A stretch of DNA of 32,315 bases from NCBI GenBank assembly GCA_021810245.1, contig JAJZJF010000012.1, forward strand, positions 1-32,315. The letters run 5' to 3'. This document shows, one piece after another, positions 18,901-26,310 of the stretch. Each line of letters opens with the position of its first letter. The first letter of the stretch is position 1. The notes under the pieces were generated by a model, which saw only the letters and a program-made list of their open reading frames with translations, did no database searches and was not told the DNA's origin. The stretch is from a bacterium. GTDB taxonomy: Bacteria; Elusimicrobiota; Elusimicrobia; UBA1565; UBA9628. Made by a program: the position numbers and the translations under genes.

Positions 18901-21900
18901 AAGCGGTGGAGGCTATTTCAGAACCTATTGTGTCTCCATCGGTCGCTTGATAATTTGCCGTCAAGACGACGAAATAGGCTTGCGTCGAAGTATGGATATT
19001 TTCTGTCGAGGTGAAAACAACGAGAGCTTCGCCGCCGGAAAATGAGACTGGGTTTGAAATTTGGGCGTCGACGGTAGATGAAAAAACTCCATCATTAAGC
19101 GAGTCGCGCCAAATAGACACATTGGAGACATCAGAATCAGTTCCACCTCCGACGCGCTGAACGGTAATCCCTGTCCAAGGCGCCGTTCCACTCACGCTCT
19201 GAAGCGTCATGCGGATAAAAGCCGCGTCGGTGCCCTGCGGAATTGAACTGGGAGCGACATTGGCGGTTGTAAGAATAACATCGGTGGGAATTGTGTCGAC
19301 TAAAATTGCGTAGGGACCGATCTGCGTGGAATTTCCGGCCATATTAGACGCGGAGAAAAGCACTTGATTGGTCGCGCTACATGGAGAAATTCCGCCGCAA
19401 GTCAGGGTTGTTTGAGAGGGTGCGAGATTGATGTTTTGAATCGACAATGTTTGAGCGGAACTCGTTCCGTCAGACCCTGAGAGAATTGTTGATATGGGCG
19501 TAACCTGCCAGAGATTCCCCAATTGATCGCCCGCGTAGAGCTGATCGTTAAAACCTGAAAGAGCCGACAAAGTCCCTCCTGGAACCGATAACGAGCGGCT
19601 CCAGATAGCGCCATTGGCGCTTGCGTAAAGGTTGCCGTTTCCATCTCCCACATAAAGTTCCCCGGAAAAAACGGCTAAAGCGTGGACGCTCGTTCCGGGA
19701 TATTGTGTTTGTTTGGACCAGGCCGCTCCATTGGAGCTTACGTAGAGTCCGTTTGTGTCTCCGGCATAGAGTTTGCCGCTAAAAACCGCCAATGAAAAGA
19801 TTCCGGATCCGGGATATCCGCTTTGCTGCGACCAGAGGGTTCCATTCGGGCTCGAATAAAGATGCCCGGAGGAGTCCCCCACATAGATTTGGCCATTAAA
19901 GTTAGCCAAGGAGATTAGGCTTGCGCTGCCGCTAAATACGCGGCTCCAAGAAACTCCATCTGGACTGCTGTAGATATTTTTCCCGCTGTCGGCGCAGTAA
20001 ATTCTTTTATTAAAAACGTCGATGCTGTTGATGGCGGAAATTCCGGGGTAGCCGGAGATGGCCGCGCTCCAGGCGCTTCCATTATAAGAGTAGAGTTTCC
20101 CCGCCGAATCTCCGGCGTAAAGCTGATTATTAAAAACGGTCATCGCCGATACATTCCCCGTCCCATCGGTAAATGAAGTGCTCCAGGGGCTTCCATTGAC
20201 GAAAACCTTGCCGCCATTAGACGTCGCGGCATAGATGTTTCCTTGGAACTCGGCGAGACTATTGACGGCGGTTTCTCCCGTTAGAACAGGATAGGAAGAG
20301 ACGGAAGATATCCAGCTTTGTCCGGTATCGGTAGAATAAATAGCGCCGTAAGAATCGCCCGCAACCTGCGGATTGTCATGTCCATCTCCGGAGAAGCTGA
20401 CCGCCGAACTCGACACCGCGAGCCCCGAGTCGGTTTCTTGAATGGTAATTTGAGCCGTGACTCCCGACAAAAGTAAATTGATTTGAGGTTCGGTGACAGT
20501 GCTTCCCTGCGCGTTAAAACTCTCAAAGCCAGATCCCGTTGGAGATGAAAAATCGGTCACAAAACTATAAATACTCGACCAAGCGCTGACATTGCCGAAC
20601 CCGTCCTCATTTTGAATTCTCCAGTAGTAAGTCGTACCGCTCAGGAAAGCGGTAACAGGGTAAGTCGAGATATAGGCCCCGTCCGCGGTAGTGACTTGAG
20701 TGCTGGAAACAACCGCCGGCGTGCTAATCGATATAAGAAGGCTTGAAAAAGCGGGAGAATTAGACACTTCAAGATTGGTATAAGCGGGTTGATGAAGCCC
20801 CGCGACAATGGATGTACTGGGACCGGTCCAATCAAAATTGGGGTCAAGCCCAATATTCTGGCCATTGGCGGGATAGCTTGGCGTCGGCGGGGCTGGAAGG
20901 GTGGTGTCAACGAAAACGGCGTAAGGTCCGGCCTTCAGAGCGTTATCCGCAAGGTTTGAAGCGGTAAATATGATTTGGTCGGTCGCTCCACAGGGATAAA
21001 CGCCTCCGCAGGTGATGGAGTTAGTCGAGCTGACCAGATCAAGGCCATATGTGGAAAGAGTTTCAGCCGACGTCGTTCCATCAGAGCCAGAAAGCACCGC
21101 TGTTACGGGCGCCAATTGATGGACTTGGCCATTTGTGTCTCCGGCGTAAAAATTCCCATTATAAGAGGAAAGCGAGATAATCCCCGCGCCAAGATAGGTT
21201 CCCGTGCTCCAGTTGACACCGTCGGAAGTAAAATGCAGATACCCATTAGCGTCTCCCGCATAGAGTTGGCCATTAAAAATACTCATAGCGGTAATGTCGC
21301 TTCCAACTGGAATTCCGACATTCCAAGTTTTTCCATCAACGCTGGAATAAACGTCGCCTCCTATTCCACCCGCATAGAGGCGACCATTAAAAACTGCCAA
21401 GACCGCAATGCCCTGGTTGAGAGTAATCCCAGTAGTGTTCCAAGCGGTATTATTAGCGCTTTCATATATTTTTCCGGTGACCACGTCTCCCGCATAAATA
21501 GCGCCATTAAAAGCGGCTAAAGCGTAGATGGAGTTGGCTCCCGTGGCGGTGTCGCTCCAACTCGTTCCGTTGGCGCTGGAATAAACATGTCCATTGGCTC
21601 CATCTCCGGCGTATAAAGTGCCGCCTAAAACCGCGAAAGTTCGTATTTGATTGCCGATATTGGCCGCAAGACTCCAGATTCCGCCTGAGTCCGAAAAGAC
21701 GCTGCCGTTGCTGCCCGCATAGAGCTCTCCGTTAAACGCCGCTAAAGCGTAGATGGGGCTGCTGACGGAGGTCCCGCTCCAATTGATCCCATCCGGGCTG
21801 ACATAGACGTCTCCATGAGTATAATCTCCCGCATAGAGTTCTCCGGCAAAACTGGCGAGAGCTCCCATGTTATCTCCGGAACTGCCTACCAGTGCGCTCG

Positions 21901-24313
21901 TGGAAGCGGCCCAACTAATCCAGTTTTGACCGGCATTTGTCGAATAAATCGCGCCGAAACCGCTGGTGGTTTGGGGATCGTCATGCCCGTCTCCTAGAAA
22001 AGCCAAGGCTCCGCTTGAAACGGCGAGGCCTGAAATAGAATCTTGAACCGTAATCTGCGCGGTCACGCCCGCGGCGAGAGTATTGAGCTGACTTTCGGTC
22101 AAAGACGATCCAATTTGATTGAAACTTTCAAAACCGGACCCGCTAGGACTCGAAAAATCAGTGACAAAACTTGCGACGTTCGACCACGCGCTTGCCGCGC
22201 CAAAGCCGTCTATCGTTTGAACTCTCCAATAATAAGAGGTATTGTTCGCGAATGTCGTGGCGGGGTATGTCGAGATATAGGCCCCATTGACCGTGGGGAT
22301 TGCCGTGCTGACGATAATAGCCGGCGTGCTAATCGAAATAAGAAGGCTTGAAAAATTCGAAGAATTTGAAACCTCCAAATTATAGTGGACGGGCTGCTGC
22401 AGAGATGAGATAAGCCCAGCGCTCGGGCCTTGCCAGTCAAAATTGGGATTGACATTGATATATTGTCCGTTTGCGGGATATGTCTGCGTCGAGATCGCGG
22501 GTTCGACCGTCGTGTCGACCAAAACCGCGTAAGGCCCCGCGCGCACGGTATTTCCCGCCATGTCAGATGCCGTAAACATCACTTGGTTTGTGGCCGTGCA
22601 AGGATAAGTTCCGCCGCAAGTCGTCGCGCTCGTCGATGTGACAAGATTTAAATTTGTGGCGGAGAGAGTTCCCGAAGGCGTTCCGTTTCCGCCAGGGAGA
22701 GTGGTTGAGACCGGTGTCAGGCGGATGAGATCTGGCCCCGCCGCGGCATAAAGCGTTCCGTTAAAATTAACCGGCGCTCCAGCCCCTCCTTGCCCTGTGC
22801 CGCCTGAAATAGTGGGAAACCAATTAGTCCCGTCCGGTGTTTCATAAATCTTAGCGGTATTTGTGCTGATTCCAACATAAAGTTTTCCGTTGGCTACGCC
22901 GAGAGTGTTAGCTGTGCCGCCTAAAGAAGGATTTGTGAGAGAACCATTGTCTGCAGTCCAAGTGAGACCATCTTGGCTGGAATAAATGAGCGGATTTGCC
23001 CCTCCATTTTGTGTGCCCGCATAAAGTTTCCCATTAAAAACCGTTGCGCCGCTGAGAGTTCCCGGTGTGGATTGATATTCAATGTTTGTCCAGTTAAATC
23101 CATCGGGACTTCTAAATAGTCCGCTGCAACTTATTCCGGGGCTTTCGTTAATATTGGCGTAAATTTCACCGTTGAATGTAAAAAATCTTGCGTAGTTGTC
23201 CGAGCATACTGAAAGATTTGCCGTATAGACCCAGTTAACTCCATCTTGTGTGCTATAAATAGCGCTGCCAGGATAAAACGCGGCAAAGAGAGTTCCGTTA
23301 AAAACACCGAGACCCGTTGCTCCAGCGTTAAAAACAACGCTGACCCCGTTGCTGGTATTAATAGAAACGATAGCATTGGTTGTCGCAAAAAGATGATTAT
23401 TAAAAACGACAAAATGGCCCACGCCTCCGGATCCGGAATAGACCGTATTCCAGAGCGTTCCGTTAGAAGTGTAGATGATAGTCCCATTGCTAAGGCCGGC
23501 ATAGAGAAATCCATTGAATACAGCTAGGACGTCAATATTGGCTCCAGCATATGGGACGCTGATGTTGAGCGCGGAATAATCTTCCCAGCTCGACCCGGCG
23601 TCCGTTGAATAGAGAACGCCGTATCCGCTAGTTCCCGTTGCGGCGTCATTGTCATCACCGGAAAATGGAAAGGCGGATGTTGAAATAGCGAGTCCGCTAA
23701 TGGAATCAGCGACGGAAATCTGCGACGTGACGCCCGAGGCGAGAGTAATAAAAGTGTTTTCCGGCGTAAATTGATTTGAAGAATTGAGGCTTCCAAAATT
23801 GGAGGCCGAGACATTGGGGGAATTGGCGAAATTGGTGACAAAGCTAAACGTGCTCCAAGACATGCTTTGGCCGCCCGATCCGTCTGTCGCGTAAACGCGC
23901 CAATAATAGGTCGTGTTGTTGGAAAGCGGAGTTCCTGAAATATAAGTTCCTCGAGTTCCCGCGAGATTTGTGCTTAGAATCACGGCTGGCGTGGAAATGC
24001 TGATCACGGCTCCCGAGACAAATGTGGGGTCGGTATTGACATCAAGATTCCAAACGGGCGAAGTGGAAAGAGCGATAGTCGTTGTTGAGGGCCCTATCCA
24101 GTTGAAATTAGGGACGTTATTTTGAAGGTTAAAGTAAGACCCGTTAGCCGGGTAAGTGGGCGTCGCTATCGCCAATTGCACCTGCGCCCTTGCGGCAGGC
24201 GCGAGCAAGAGAAGAACAAGGGACAGGCCGAACCATAAAGCCTTTCTTGTAGATGTTCCAGCACGCTCTCGCTTCGCGAGCGAAGGCAGTCCCCATTGCG
24301 CCCAAGGGAACAT
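15953..24313 (-). CDS. Giant secreted repeat protein (~2786 aa) with Fn3-like and propeller-like repeats, Asp-rich repeats and a C-terminal FlgD/T9SS-type sorting domain
   Basis: ATG at 24313 (MFPWAQWGL...) with signal peptide ALWFGLSLVLLLLAPAARAQ; repeated YPANG...DWxGPS modules; repeated AxFNGxLYAGDxxGxxYxSxDGxxW units; C-terminus SSYPNPFNSNSGVATIVYTLDAPGNVTIEIYSVFGNLVRTM...VTWDGSDAGGRKVSKGIYIAILKANG. The ORF-track start (24610) is rejected because it runs antisense through tRNA-Asp. Confidence 0.85.
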   Translation of the reverse strand: MFPWAQWGLPSLAKRERAGTSTRKALWFGLSLVLLLLAPAARAQVQLAIATPTYPANGSYFNLQNNVPNFNWIGPSTTTIALSTSPVWNLDVNTDPTFVSGAVISISTPAVILSTNLAGTRGTYISGTPLSNNTTYYWRVYATDGSGGQSMSWSTFSFVTNFANSPNVSASNFGSLNSSNQFTPENTFITLASGVTSQISVADSISGLAISTSAFPFSGDDNDAATGTSGYGVLYSTDAGSSWEDYSALNISVPYAGANIDVLAVFNGFLYAGLSNGTIIYTSNGTLWNTVYSGSGGVGHFVVFNNHLFATTNAIVSINTSNGVSVVFNAGATGLGVFNGTLFAAFYPGSAIYSTQDGVNWVYTANLSVCSDNYARFFTFNGEIYANINESPGISCSGLFRSPDGFNWTNIEYQSTPGTLSGATVFNGKLYAGTQNGGANPLIYSSQDGLTWTADNGSLTNPSLGGTANTLGVANGKLYVGISTNTAKIYETPDGTNWFPTISGGTGQGGAGAPVNFNGTLYAAAGPDLIRLTPVSTTLPGGNGTPSGTLSATNLNLVTSTSATTCGGTYPCTATNQVMFTASDMAGNTVRAGPYAVLVDTTVEPAISTQTYPANGQYINVNPNFDWQGPSAGLISSLQQPVHYNLEVSNSSNFSSLLISISTPAIIVSTAIPTVNGAYISTYPATTFANNTSYYWRVQTIDGFGAASAWSNVASFVTDFSSPSGSGFESFNQIGSSLTESQLNTLAAGVTAQITVQDSISGLAVSSGALAFLGDGHDDPQTTSGFGAIYSTNAGQNWISWAASTSALVGSSGDNMGALASFAGELYAGDYTHGDVYVSPDGINWSGTSVSSPIYALAAFNGELYAGSNGSVFSDSGGIWSLAANIGNQIRTFAVLGGTLYAGDGANGHVYSSANGTSWSDTATGANSIYALAAFNGAIYAGDVVTGKIYESANNTAWNTTGITLNQGIAVLAVFNGRLYAGGIGGDVYSSVDGKTWNVGIPVGSDITAMSIFNGQLYAGDANGYLHFTSDGVNWSTGTYLGAGIISLSSYNGNFYAGDTNGQVHQLAPVTAVLSGSDGTTSAETLSTYGLDLVSSTNSITCGGVYPCGATDQIIFTASNLADNALKAGPYAVFVDTTLPAPPTPSYPANGQNIGLDPNFDWTGPSTSIVAGLHQPAYTNLEVSNSPAFSSLLISISTPAVVSSTQVTTADGAYISTYPVTAFLSGTTYYWRIQNEDGFGNVSAWSSIYSFVTDFSSPTGSGFESFNAQGSTVTEPQINLLLSGVTAQITIQETDSGLAVSSSAVSFSGDGHDNPQVAGDSYGAIYSTDTGQSWISSVSSYPVLTGETAVNSLAEFQGNIYAATSNGGKVFVNGSPWSTSFTDGTGNVSAMTVFNNQLYAGDSAGKLYSYNGSAWSAAISGYPGISAINSIDVFNKRIYCADSGKNIYSSPDGVSWSRVFSGSASLISLANFNGQIYVGDSSGHLYSSPNGTLWSQQSGYPGSGIFSLAVFSGKLYAGDTNGLYVSSNGAAWSKQTQYPGTSVHALAVFSGELYVGDGNGNLYASANGAIWSRSLSVPGGTLSALSGFNDQLYAGDQLGNLWQVTPISTILSGSDGTSSAQTLSIQNINLAPSQTTLTCGGISPCSATNQVLFSASNMAGNSTQIGPYAILVDTIPTDVILTTANVAPSSIPQGTDAAFIRMTLQSVSGTAPWTGITVQRVGGGTDSDVSNVSIWRDSLNDGVFSSTVDAQISNPVSFSGGEALVVFTSTENIHTSTQAYFVVLTANYQATDGDTIGSEIASTASFVFSSGYSASGGQKNIYPLISSTATIVDGPNNLDVTPVSQAPSYDSPGTTGISMLALKFQVPATTPGTSTLSKIVFHLQGTAPSNDISSISLYRDNDNNGIYDPGVDGLVSSGNDSFTNGVATVAFTAPAASDTVNETPIYYFAVINLSVNAALGDTMQIAVTTTTDVQLIDTLDTVVFLSTPVASSTMTVENLNTLSIVGANLAPASFLQGISNYTVLKASFNVNTQNTAFAGISVNRLGIGHDTDVSSVKFWQDPNPPEAFDPAIFNFLGSAQFTNGVAQINFSTQTLYAGTTYVYFVTYDISPTAVTGDTLGGRIQSSLSITLTNPGTSISGTFPIDSSTSPITATQAGLFVSGQDEAPSSLMQGATNQQMLNLTLNTTQYALALSALTIQSSGTATSLDISRAEIYQDAVGNGILSVSQDPLLAAANYPFVGGAAVLSLTNPLNVSTTPIRLIMAVDISSTADYYHTFGVAVTTTSDLSVNAPNFIVPSTTTFPANSSVVPITKEPDIMTPSGTSLINPAGVVQAQEALAAEITVSTLRSSVTWTNIAISRDGSLPDSGIDAVKVYADSDGNGVWDSSDVLIGSGTFISGLANIAFFNPQITNVTPLNYFVTLTIDINATPGDTIGISLAGASNFTVAPPDTVSGSSLPFVSALAPILNAKTPTQPLVTLPNGSYTSSFDSVTFIWYSTVSVGSISSAAYAVGTTPGGVDVAPYTAIPLNASSFTATGLLFSNGATYYVSVEATSNYGYTSPVGTSPGFLVDLITPGPPTNLAAQIGASSIYLNWNPGTAGPSGLSGYLLEYSDVEHPTWYNAKTGAVTALVAGPHGTLSANFIPASPFLFNNPPQGTLLFRVSSVNGAGVQSSPSNTIRVLYGTQSTAGISNVSSYPNPFNSNSGVATIVYTLDAPGNVTIEIYSVFGNLVRTMSFSGGGAGGEQGVNTVTWDGSDAGGRKVSKGIYIAILKANGATVQYKIGVIH
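16920..19280 (-). repeat. About five degenerate ~150-aa Asp-rich repeats in the giant protein
   Basis: Recurring pattern ...VSxxxxWRDxxxDGxFxxxxD / LYRDNDNNGIYDPGVD / YADSDGNGVWDSSD followed by xFxxGxAxxxF and Y(F/Y)xVxxxxxxxAxxGDT. Confidence 0.65.
19290..24165 (-). repeat. Three tandem ~1.6-kb coding modules inside the giant gene
   Basis: Approximate modules 22505-24165, 20900-22500 and 19290-20890. Each starts YPANG...(N)FDWxGPS and ends CGGxxPCxATxQVxFxASxxAxNxxxxGPYAVLVDT. Confidence 0.75.
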
Positions 24314-24348
24314 TTTTGAGGGCTTTGCCGTATGAATAGAGAAGGACT

Positions 24349-24420
24349 TGCCGGGTAGCTTAACGGTAGAGCGCCCGCCTGTCAAGCGGAAAGATGCGAG
24401 TTCGAGTCTCGCCCCGGCAG
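24349..24420 (+). tRNA. tRNA-Asp (anticodon GTC)
   Basis: Acceptor TGCCGGG/CCCGGCA with discriminator G, D arm AGCTTAACGGTAGAGC, anticodon loop CTGTCAA, T arm GCGAGTTCGAGTCTCGC. Confidence 0.92.
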
Positions 24421-24479
24421 GTCTTTTCTTTTTTAAAGTGTTGCAATAGCCTATTAAACTTGCGGGGCAAATTTTAGAC

Positions 24480-24508
24480 TTGACAACAGTCAGGGCCCCT
24501 GCTAAACT
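24480..24508 (+). promoter_or_regulatory. Sigma70-type promoter upstream of a candidate small RNA
   Basis: TTGACA (24480-24485), 17-nt spacer, TAAACT (24503-24508). Confidence 0.65.
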
Positions 24509-24514
24509 AGATAT

Positions 24515-24567
24515 GACAGGCGGACGGTTGCAAGCTACCCAAGGCCCCGGTTTCCCGGGGCCTTTTT
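24515..24567 (+). ncRNA. Candidate short non-coding RNA (~50 nt)
   Basis: Begins just after the promoter at 24480-24508 and ends in a strong intrinsic terminator; no ORF of note. Confidence 0.5.
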
Positions 24568-24570
24568 CTT
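24541..24570 (+). terminator. Strong intrinsic terminator
   Basis: AAGGCCCCGG TTTC CCGGGGCCTT perfect stem followed by a T-rich tail TTTCTTT. Confidence 0.85.
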
Positions 24571-24705
24571 TCTTAGCGGGAAGTGTCGCCTGCTTTTTTT
24601 GATTTCCCATTCCTTGAGATTGTATACGAAAATCACGCGTGAGTCACGAAGAAACGGCGAAGGAACGGAAAGAAACGGAAAGGAAAAGAAGGCAAAAGGA
24701 AAAAG

Positions 24706-24716
24706 GGGACTGTCCC
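24706..24716 (+). repeat. REP-like palindrome core
   Basis: aaaaaGGGGACTGTCCCtttttt immediately downstream of the 24721..25035 gene. Confidence 0.85.
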
Positions 24717-24720
24717 TTTT

Positions 24721-25035
24721 TTAACGAATGAAGCGCAGAGCCGTCATTAGAAGACTTAAGAAAGCGACGGTGCCGAGGAGGAGTTTTGTTATCTGCGCAA
24801 ACCGCCCGTTCATGTCGTTGGTGATCTGCTCAAACCTCTTGTCCATGACGCCGCGCAGTTCGGTAATCTCCGTATCGAGATGGGCGATGTGATTGAATTG
24901 AGACTTGAGAATCAGCGGGATGGCGTGCTCTTCAGACAGCGTCCCGCGCTCAGTAATTTCCCTCTCCGCGTCCTGGGCTTTCTTGTCCAGGAACTTCATC
25001 AATATTTCGTGAGTCGCCTCGTCGAATATGGCCAT
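24721..25035 (-). CDS. Small coiled-coil protein with C-terminal TM anchor, unknown function
   Basis: 104 aa; MAIFDEATHEILMKFLDKKAQDAE...LDTEITELRGVMDKRFEQITNDMNGRFAQITKLLLGTVAFLSLLMTALRFIR. Confidence 0.65.
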   Translation of the reverse strand: MAIFDEATHEILMKFLDKKAQDAEREITERGTLSEEHAIPLILKSQFNHIAHLDTEITELRGVMDKRFEQITNDMNGRFAQITKLLLGTVAFLSLLMTALRFIR

Positions 25036-25100
25036 ACAGACAGTGTAGCAGGAATTTCGAGACTTTTCAACTCATCCCATGAGTCTCGGCAAATAAAAAA

Positions 25101-25111
25101 GGGACTGTCCC
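25101..25111 (+). repeat. REP-like palindrome core
   Basis: aaaaaaGGGACTGTCCCtttttt. Confidence 0.85.
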
Positions 25112-25145
25112 TTTTTTAATTAATATTTGCTAGATTAATTCAGAA

Positions 25146-25838
25146 ATGGAAGTTCTGATAGCGTCAGGCGAGCCTTTGGGAGGGATTTGGGAAGAGGCAT
25201 TTTCTCTCCGCGGCTGGAAAATCTTAAAAAGCGCGGATTTTAAAAGCGCTTTAGGCCTTTTGCCCAAGCTCCCGGGCGCGGTCATCATCGCCGAATCCTT
25301 GTTGCCGGACGCCTTAAGCCTTAAACTGATTCGGGAAAAAGGCCGCGGGATTTCTCTTTTGGTCGCCTCAAGAACCCAAGTTCCCTCGCGCTTAGTCGAG
25401 CTTTTAAACGCCGGGGCCGATGACGTGATTTCTTCTGATATCCCAGGAGAGCTTCTCGCGGCGAAACTCGAAGCCGCCCTTCGGCGTTTTAAACCTCCGG
25501 AAGCCAAGGAGATTAAGTCTAAAGACGGGAAAATTAAAATCAATCGTTTAAAGCGAGAGGCCTCTTTAAACGAAAAGGTTCTTGATTTGACAAAAACGGA
25601 ATTTGAACTTCTCGCTTTTATCCTGGAGCGCCCGGGATTTGCGCTTGAGAGAAGAACCTTGCTCCAGATGATCCGTTCCGATTCAGACAGCGTTCAATCC
25701 TCGACGGTGGATAAACATGTCGAATCCTTGCGAAAAAAACTCGGAGAATGGGGATCCTGCATCAAAACCGTTCACGGCATCGGCTATGCCTGGGAAAACG
25801 GGACAGTCCCCTTTTCTTCGCAGGGAAGGAAAAGATAA
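25146..25838 (+). CDS. OmpR-like winged-helix regulator with degenerate receiver domain
   Basis: C-terminal Trans_reg_C: LDLTKTEFELLAFILERPGFALERRTLLQMI...STVDKHVESLRKKLGEWGSCIKTVHGIGYAW; N-terminal receiver fold lacking the canonical Asp residues. Confidence 0.85.
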   Translation: MEVLIASGEPLGGIWEEAFSLRGWKILKSADFKSALGLLPKLPGAVIIAESLLPDALSLKLIREKGRGISLLVASRTQVPSRLVELLNAGADDVISSDIPGELLAAKLEAALRRFKPPEAKEIKSKDGKIKINRLKREASLNEKVLDLTKTEFELLAFILERPGFALERRTLLQMIRSDSDSVQSSTVDKHVESLRKKLGEWGSCIKTVHGIGYAWENGTVPFSSQGRKR

Positions 25839-25854
25839 AAAAGGGGACTGTCCC
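25800..25854 (+). repeat. Inverted REP-like doublet
   Basis: GGGACAGTCCC at 25800-25810 and GGGACTGTCCC at 25844-25854; the centre base and T-tract flanks place them in opposite orientation. Confidence 0.8.
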
Positions 25855-25868
25855 TTTTTGGGGAGATT

Positions 25869-26252
25869 ATGGAACAATCACGCAAGATTTTAATCGCCGA
25901 TGACGACCCCAGCGTGCGGGAGATACTTCGCATGATGCTGGAAGAAGACGGCTATGCCGTTGTCGAGGCCGTAGATGGACAGCAGGCTTGGGACAAGCTT
26001 AATACGGAAGGCGCGGATATGGGCATTTTTGATCTCAATATGCCCCGCCTTGACGGACTTCAACTCACCCAGCGCATTCGCCAAGATTCTAGGTATTCTG
26101 AACTGCCGATTTTAATGCTGACCGTTCGGGCTTTAGTCATTGAGCAAATTCGGGGATATGACCGCGGGGCCGATGAATACGTGACCAAACCTTTTGAGCG
26201 TGAAGTTCTTTTGGCAAGGGTCAAGGCTTTGGAACGCCGCTTGGGGGCTTGA
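25869..26252 (+). CDS. Single-domain response regulator (receiver)
   Basis: KILIADDDPSVREILRMMLEEDGY...GIFDLNMPRLDGLQL...LPILMLTVRA...GADEYVTKPFEREVLLARV. Confidence 0.92.
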   Translation: MEQSRKILIADDDPSVREILRMMLEEDGYAVVEAVDGQQAWDKLNTEGADMGIFDLNMPRLDGLQLTQRIRQDSRYSELPILMLTVRALVIEQIRGYDRGADEYVTKPFEREVLLARVKALERRLGA

Positions 26253-26310
26253 CTTTCTTTCGGTTTCTGATAGGACAAGGCGGTTTGAAAGAATTAAACA
26301 GACAATAATT

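Noticed and set aside
20975-21520. Plus-strand ORFs (e.g. 181 aa) antisense to the giant gene
   Set aside because: They arise from repetitive coding sequence on the opposite strand, have low-quality composition and match no recognisable family.
24430-24567. GEMM-I c-di-GMP or preQ1-I riboswitch
   Set aside because: Short fragments such as GGTTGCAAGCTACC are reminiscent, but the required second conserved segment and spacing are absent, and no gene lies immediately downstream of the terminator.
24314-24610. N-terminal extension of the giant ORF to 24610
   Set aside because: It runs antisense through tRNA-Asp and the candidate sRNA/terminator; ATG at 24313 followed by a signal peptide fits better.
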